A stretch of 64,000 bases of DNA from Sabulibacter ruber (lineage in GTDB: Bacteria > Bacteroidota > Bacteroidia > Cytophagales > Hymenobacteraceae). The translations under genes were made by a program, and so were the position numbers. The notes beneath the pieces are model-generated. The model was not told the DNA's origin, searched no databases, and saw only the letters and a list, made by a program, of their open reading frames with translations. This document shows positions 60,694-64,000 of the stretch, in pieces (position 1 is the stretch's first letter; each line of letters opens with the position of its first letter). Location: NCBI RefSeq assembly GCF_017355955.1, contig NZ_JAFFID010000001.1, forward strand, positions 2,108,001 to 2,172,000, read 5' to 3'.

Positions 60694-61317
60694 ATGCATC
60701 AAAAGCCATTTATTGTAGGAATTACGGGAGGGAGCGCCTCAGGAAAAACCACATTTCTGAGCAGACTACTGGCTTCGTATGCACCTGAGGAAATATGCCT
60801 TATCTCTCAGGACAATTACTACCACGACCGCGAGAAACAGATTAAAGATGACAACGGTGTTCTCAACTTTGATTTGCCTTCTTCCATAGACAGCGCGGCG
60901 TATGCCCATGACATCTATCAACTGAGCAAAGGGGAAACGGTCTACCGCAAAGAGTACACGTTCAACAACCCCAATGTGATCCCGCGTCAGCTGGAGTTCA
61001 AGCCGGCCCCTATTGTGGTGGTGGAAGGAATCTTCGTGTTTTATTATGAGGAGGTAGCCAAGCTTCTGGACCTGAAAGTATACATAGACGCCAAGGAGTA
61101 CATCAAGCTGCAGCGCCGTATCATCAGAGACAAAGTGGAGCGTGGCTATGACCTGGACGATGTGCTGTACCGCTACACCAACCACGTGGCGCCTACGTAT
61201 GAGAAGTACATAAAACCGTTCAAGAACGATGCCGATATTATCATCCCCAACAACCGGCACTTTGACCGGGGGTTAGAGGTATTAGTGACCTATCTCAACT
61301 CTAAAATCAAAAAATAA
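60694..61317 (+). CDS. udk: Uridine kinase
   Basis: A 207-aa P-loop kinase phosphorylating uridine and cytidine with ATP/GTP. Walker A GGSASGKTTFL at about 11-21, followed by SQDNYYHDR and NFDLPSSID (substrate lid and base pocket). I start at MHQKPFIVG (60694) because the upstream frame begins with TTG and overlaps the promoter. Stand-alone gene closed by a terminator. Confidence 0.96.
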   Translation: MHQKPFIVGITGGSASGKTTFLSRLLASYAPEEICLISQDNYYHDREKQIKDDNGVLNFDLPSSIDSAAYAHDIYQLSKGETVYRKEYTFNNPNVIPRQLEFKPAPIVVVEGIFVFYYEEVAKLLDLKVYIDAKEYIKLQRRIIRDKVERGYDLDDVLYRYTNHVAPTYEKYIKPFKNDADIIIPNNRHFDRGLEVLVTYLNSKIKK

Positions 61318-61344
61318 CCTTTTTACCTCTGAAAGGGCACTTAT

Positions 61345-61386
61345 CAAAAGCCTCTGCTGTTCAACCCTCAGCAGAGGCTTTTGTTT
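61345..61386 (+). terminator. Intrinsic terminator of udk
   Basis: Perfect 15-bp stem CAAAAGCCTCTGCTG / CAGCAGAGGCTTTTG (61345-61359 with 61369-61383), 9-nt loop, T tract. Confidence 0.92.
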
Positions 61387-61419
61387 TATTTCAAGAATCC
61401 TCTACCTTTGCTTATAGAG

Positions 61420-61785
61420 ATGAAACCCAGGCACTACATACAACGTAATTGGCGACTGCTATGCACTAGCATTGCCTTGCTGTTGGTGCTTACCGTGAAC
61501 CATAGAGCCTTGCCGGCCTATGCCCACGCAACGGCCTCTCCGGCTGAGCAAACCGCGGTCTCTAAGCAGGGCCGTGATGCGGATTCATCAGTGGTGAAAC
61601 AAAAAGTCTCTTTTGAGGCCACCACTTCCTTTGTAGATCTCCAACTGGCAGAACCTACCACGTTCCCCCGCCTCACGTTTGCGGCGCCGGTGGAACAAGT
61701 GGTAAAAACCTCACTGGGCACCCCTTACTGGGCGTTCCTGCTCCAGCAGGTAGCTACGCTGCCCATCTCGCCCAACGCACCCTGA
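61420..61785 (+). CDS. Small exported protein of unknown function
   Basis: A 121-aa protein with an N-terminal signal (RHYIQRNWRLLCTSIALLLVLTV, then cleavable AYA-HAT region). The mature part is short, Ser/Thr/Ala-rich with one predicted hydrophobic segment near the end (TPYWAFLLQQVATLPI). No family was recognised. Start MKPRHYIQRN (61420) gives the signal. It lies between udk and secDF and is separated from udk by a terminator; a GTTTT-family copy follows at 61806-61838. A real but poorly conserved gene is likely; certainty is moderate. Confidence 0.6.
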   Translation: MKPRHYIQRNWRLLCTSIALLLVLTVNHRALPAYAHATASPAEQTAVSKQGRDADSSVVKQKVSFEATTSFVDLQLAEPTTFPRLTFAAPVEQVVKTSLGTPYWAFLLQQVATLPISPNAP

Positions 61786-61805
61786 CGGGCATCTCCGGAT
61801 AAAAC

Positions 61806-61838
61806 GCGTTTTAAGCCTGTTTTCCGGAAAATACTTGC
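61806..61838. repeat. GTTTT palindrome family copy
   Basis: GCGTTTTAAGCCTGTTTTCC then GGAAAATACTTGC, 20 nt after the small exported protein's stop. Confidence 0.65.
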
Positions 61839-61958
61839 ATTTCCTTTGACTAACCCTGGTACTTCTAGCGGGCTTTTTTTAGTCCGGGAGAGACATCCAT
61901 CGGTTGGTTTTTACCTCTATATCATTCATTCTTATTTTTATTCATCTATTCATCACCA

Positions 61959-64000
61959 ATGCGTAACAAAGGTTTTATCCTAGTATTGACGGTTATAGTA
62001 TCGGCGCTGTGCTTGTACTATTTATCGTTCTCGCTGGTCTCCAGAGGCGTTGAGAAAGACGCAACTGCGTTTGCCACTGATGCCAAAGGCAACGTAGACC
62101 ACTACAGAAGACAGTCTTACATAGACTCGGTATGGAAAGCACCGGTTTTCAACTTCCTGGGCGCTGAGTATACCTACCAACAAGTAAAAGAAAGCGAACT
62201 GGGTCTTGGCCTTGATCTGAAAGGCGGGATGCACGTAACGCTGGAGGTTTCTCCGGTGGAAATCATCCGCGCGATGGCCAGCAACCGCAAAGACCCTGCG
62301 TTTGAGCAGGCCCTTGCCCGTGCTCAGAAACTGCAGGCCACCAGCCAGCAGAACTTTGTGGACCTGTTCTACAACTCCTACCGCGAGATTCAGCCAAACG
62401 CGAAACTGGCTTCTCTTTTCGCGAACAGCACCACCCGTACCCTGAGCTACAATTCAACTGACAAAGAGGTACTGGCTGTCATCAACAAAGAGGTTGACGA
62501 TGCGGTAGCCCGTTCCTTCAACATCCTGCGTACCCGTATTGATAAATTCGGGGTGAACCAGCCTAACATCCAGCACCTGAAAGGTACCAACCGTATCCAG
62601 ATTGAGCTGCCAGGCGTTGACAACCCAGAGCGTGTGCGCAAACTGTTACAAGGTACTGCTAACCTGGAGTTCTGGGAAGTTTGGAGCATACAGGAGTACG
62701 GACCTTACTTCACGCAGCTGAACGATTACCTGGTAAAACAAGAAGCAGCCAACAAACTGAAAGGCAACACCGCCGGTGCTTCTGCCCTTTCTGCTGCAAC
62801 TGATACTACTAAAACACTGGCTAACGCAGCCGGTGCCGATACTTCTGCCTTGGCTGCTCAGTTGAGCAAACCAGCCGATAGCGCTGCTGCCAAGAAAGAC
62901 TCTATCAACCCTAACCAAAGCTCACTGTTAGCGCGTCTGTTCACCACCCTGCCAAATGGCTTGGGCACTAACGTACGTGACACCGCTAAAGTAAACGCCC
63001 TGTTTGCGAAACCAGAAGTACGTGCCATCTTCCCTCAGAACCTGAAGTTCCTGTGGGGTGTGAAACCGATTGTGTCTAACGACGGTGCTGAGTTCCTGGA
63101 ACTGTATGCCGTGAAAAAAGGCCGCGATGGCAAAGCTCCTTTGACTGGTGAGTACATTGCCGATGCCCGTCAGGATTACGATCAGCAAGGCCGTCCTGAG
63201 ATCACCATGAGCATGAACGCCGCTGGTTCCAAAAAATGGCAGCGTTTAACTGGTGACAACATTGGTCGTCAGGTAGCCATTGTGCTGGATGACTATGTGT
63301 ACTCTGCCCCAGTGGTACAAAGCGAGATTGCCGGTGGTAACTCTTCTATCTCTGGTTCTTTCACCATTGAAGAAGCGCAAGACTTAGCCAACATCCTGAA
63401 AGCCGGTAAAATGCCAGCTCCTACCCGTATTGTGGAAGAAGCCATTGTAGGTCCGTCTTTGGGTCAGGAAGCCATCAACCAAGGATTGCTTTCTTCTTTG
63501 GCCGGTATGGGTCTGGTAGTACTGTTCATGTTTGCTTATTACAGCAAAGGTGGTCTGGTAGCTAACATTGCCCTGTTCTTCAACATCTTCTTCATCATTG
63601 GTATCCTAGCGCAGTTTGGTACTGCCCTTACCCTGCCTGGTATTGCTGGTATGGTATTGACCATGGGTATGTCTGTGGATGCGAACGTACTGATCTTTGA
63701 GCGTATCAAAGAAGAGTTGCATGGCGGCATGAGCATGGGCGAAGCCATCAAGAAAGGGTATAGCAAAGCGTTCAGCTCCATCTTTGACTCTAACGTGACT
63801 ACGTTGCTGGCCGGTATTATCCTGTACTTCTTCGGTTCAGGTCCGGTGAAAGGTTTCGCCATCACCCTGATGATTGGTATTGCTACTTCCTTCTTCACAG
63901 CCGTTTACGTATCCCGTCTGCTGATTGAGTGGATGACCAAAGGCAAAGAAACCAGCAAAATCTCCCTGGAGACGCCGCTTTCCAGAAACTGGTTCAAAAA
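61959..64000 (+). CDS. secDF: Protein translocase subunit SecDF (3' end outside window)
   Basis: The first about 680 residues of a SecDF fusion, which uses the proton gradient to pull secreted proteins out of the Sec channel. It starts MRNKGFILVLTVIVSA (membrane helix 1), then the SecD signature LGLGLDLKGGMHV, the periplasmic P1 head (about 90-450, with FGVNQPNIQHLKGTN), and the membrane part from about 510 with PTRIVEEAIVGPSLGQEA and GIAGMVLTMGMSVDANVLIFERIKEEL. The head domain carries an Ala/Ser/Thr-rich insertion at about 265-325. The frame is open to the window end, so the SecF half is cut off. Confidence 0.95.
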   Translation, partial: MRNKGFILVLTVIVSALCLYYLSFSLVSRGVEKDATAFATDAKGNVDHYRRQSYIDSVWKAPVFNFLGAEYTYQQVKESELGLGLDLKGGMHVTLEVSPVEIIRAMASNRKDPAFEQALARAQKLQATSQQNFVDLFYNSYREIQPNAKLASLFANSTTRTLSYNSTDKEVLAVINKEVDDAVARSFNILRTRIDKFGVNQPNIQHLKGTNRIQIELPGVDNPERVRKLLQGTANLEFWEVWSIQEYGPYFTQLNDYLVKQEAANKLKGNTAGASALSAATDTTKTLANAAGADTSALAAQLSKPADSAAAKKDSINPNQSSLLARLFTTLPNGLGTNVRDTAKVNALFAKPEVRAIFPQNLKFLWGVKPIVSNDGAEFLELYAVKKGRDGKAPLTGEYIADARQDYDQQGRPEITMSMNAAGSKKWQRLTGDNIGRQVAIVLDDYVYSAPVVQSEIAGGNSSISGSFTIEEAQDLANILKAGKMPAPTRIVEEAIVGPSLGQEAINQGLLSSLAGMGLVVLFMFAYYSKGGLVANIALFFNIFFIIGILAQFGTALTLPGIAGMVLTMGMSVDANVLIFERIKEELHGGMSMGEAIKKGYSKAFSSIFDSNVTTLLAGIILYFFGSGPVKGFAITLMIGIATSFFTAVYVSRLLIEWMTKGKETSKISLETPLSRNWFK

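Overview
The window reads as a stretch of chromosome from a member of the Bacteroidota, most likely a Hymenobacteraceae relative (Rufibacter/Pontibacter type; the genus is inferred). The pointers are a gliding-motility lipoprotein GldH, a protein with a type IX secretion (T9SS) C-terminal domain, Bacteroidota-style RicT, a fused SecDF, many lipobox proteins, a LytS/LytTR two-component pair, stand-alone FtsX-type ABC permeases, and promoters of the Bacteroidota form (TTTG, about 19 nt, TAnnTTTG). No rRNA, tRNA, CRISPR array, prophage or complete insertion sequence was found.

Layout. 0.4-3.5 kb: two di-heme MauG/MbnH-type peroxidase lipoproteins flanking an MbnP-family lipoprotein. 3.7-9.4 kb: a bacilliredoxin, then leftward genes for a CoA-transferase, purD and recQ. 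9.5-11.6 kb: kdsD-like arabinose-5-phosphate isomerase and mannose-1-phosphate guanylyltransferase, then a 52-bp perfect palindrome. 11.7-17.5 kb (leftward): TrmH-family methyltransferase, a 1002-aa DUF2723 membrane protein, a T9SS cargo protein and birA. 17.5-22.3 kb: a tight rightward run rsfS-ftsH-LUD protein-lpxH-unknown propeller-like protein. 22.4-29.7 kb: SMR exporter, LytS/LytTR pair, two GNAT enzymes, a zinc alcohol dehydrogenase with an unknown membrane-tail partner, and a polysaccharide deacetylase. 30.2-33.7 kb: ricT-gldH and a membrane-anchored endonuclease/exonuclease/phosphatase protein. 34.1-36.2 kb: a 716-aa low-complexity Gly/Ser/Tyr/Asn/RGG protein. 36.4-49.6 kb (leftward): NmrA-like reductase, lipoprotein, DUF4011-type helicase, FtsX permease, multi-PAS histidine kinase and a helix-hairpin-helix protein. 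50.3-55.6 kb (leftward): sugar-nucleotide reductase-like gene, cyclophilin, hemC, holB, GlmU-like nucleotidyltransferase and ribosomal protein L31 type B. 55.8-64 kb: phosphoribosyltransferase, the leftward mlaE-mlaF-mlaD lipid transport operon, rdgB, udk, a small exported protein, and secDF, which runs off the window end.

Most protein genes are housekeeping. They serve envelope building and upkeep (lpxH, kdsD/manC, Mla, SecDF, FtsH, GldH), nucleotide and cofactor metabolism (purD, udk, rdgB, hemC, birA) and DNA metabolism (recQ, holB, the helicase).

The unusual content is largely non-coding. About twenty copies of a 33-40 nt imperfect palindrome, with a TTTTC-TGAAAA core and GTTTTAGGC / GCCTAAAAC ends, sit in the gaps, mostly just behind stop codons. 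Separate REP-like hairpin clusters lie at 37.5, 49.7-50.2 and 56.4-56.7 kb, two of them sharing an exact 25-mer. A tandem 21-bp-spaced dyad plus a near-consensus sigma-54 promoter precedes the FtsX permease gene. The most striking protein is the RGG/YGG-rich low-complexity one.
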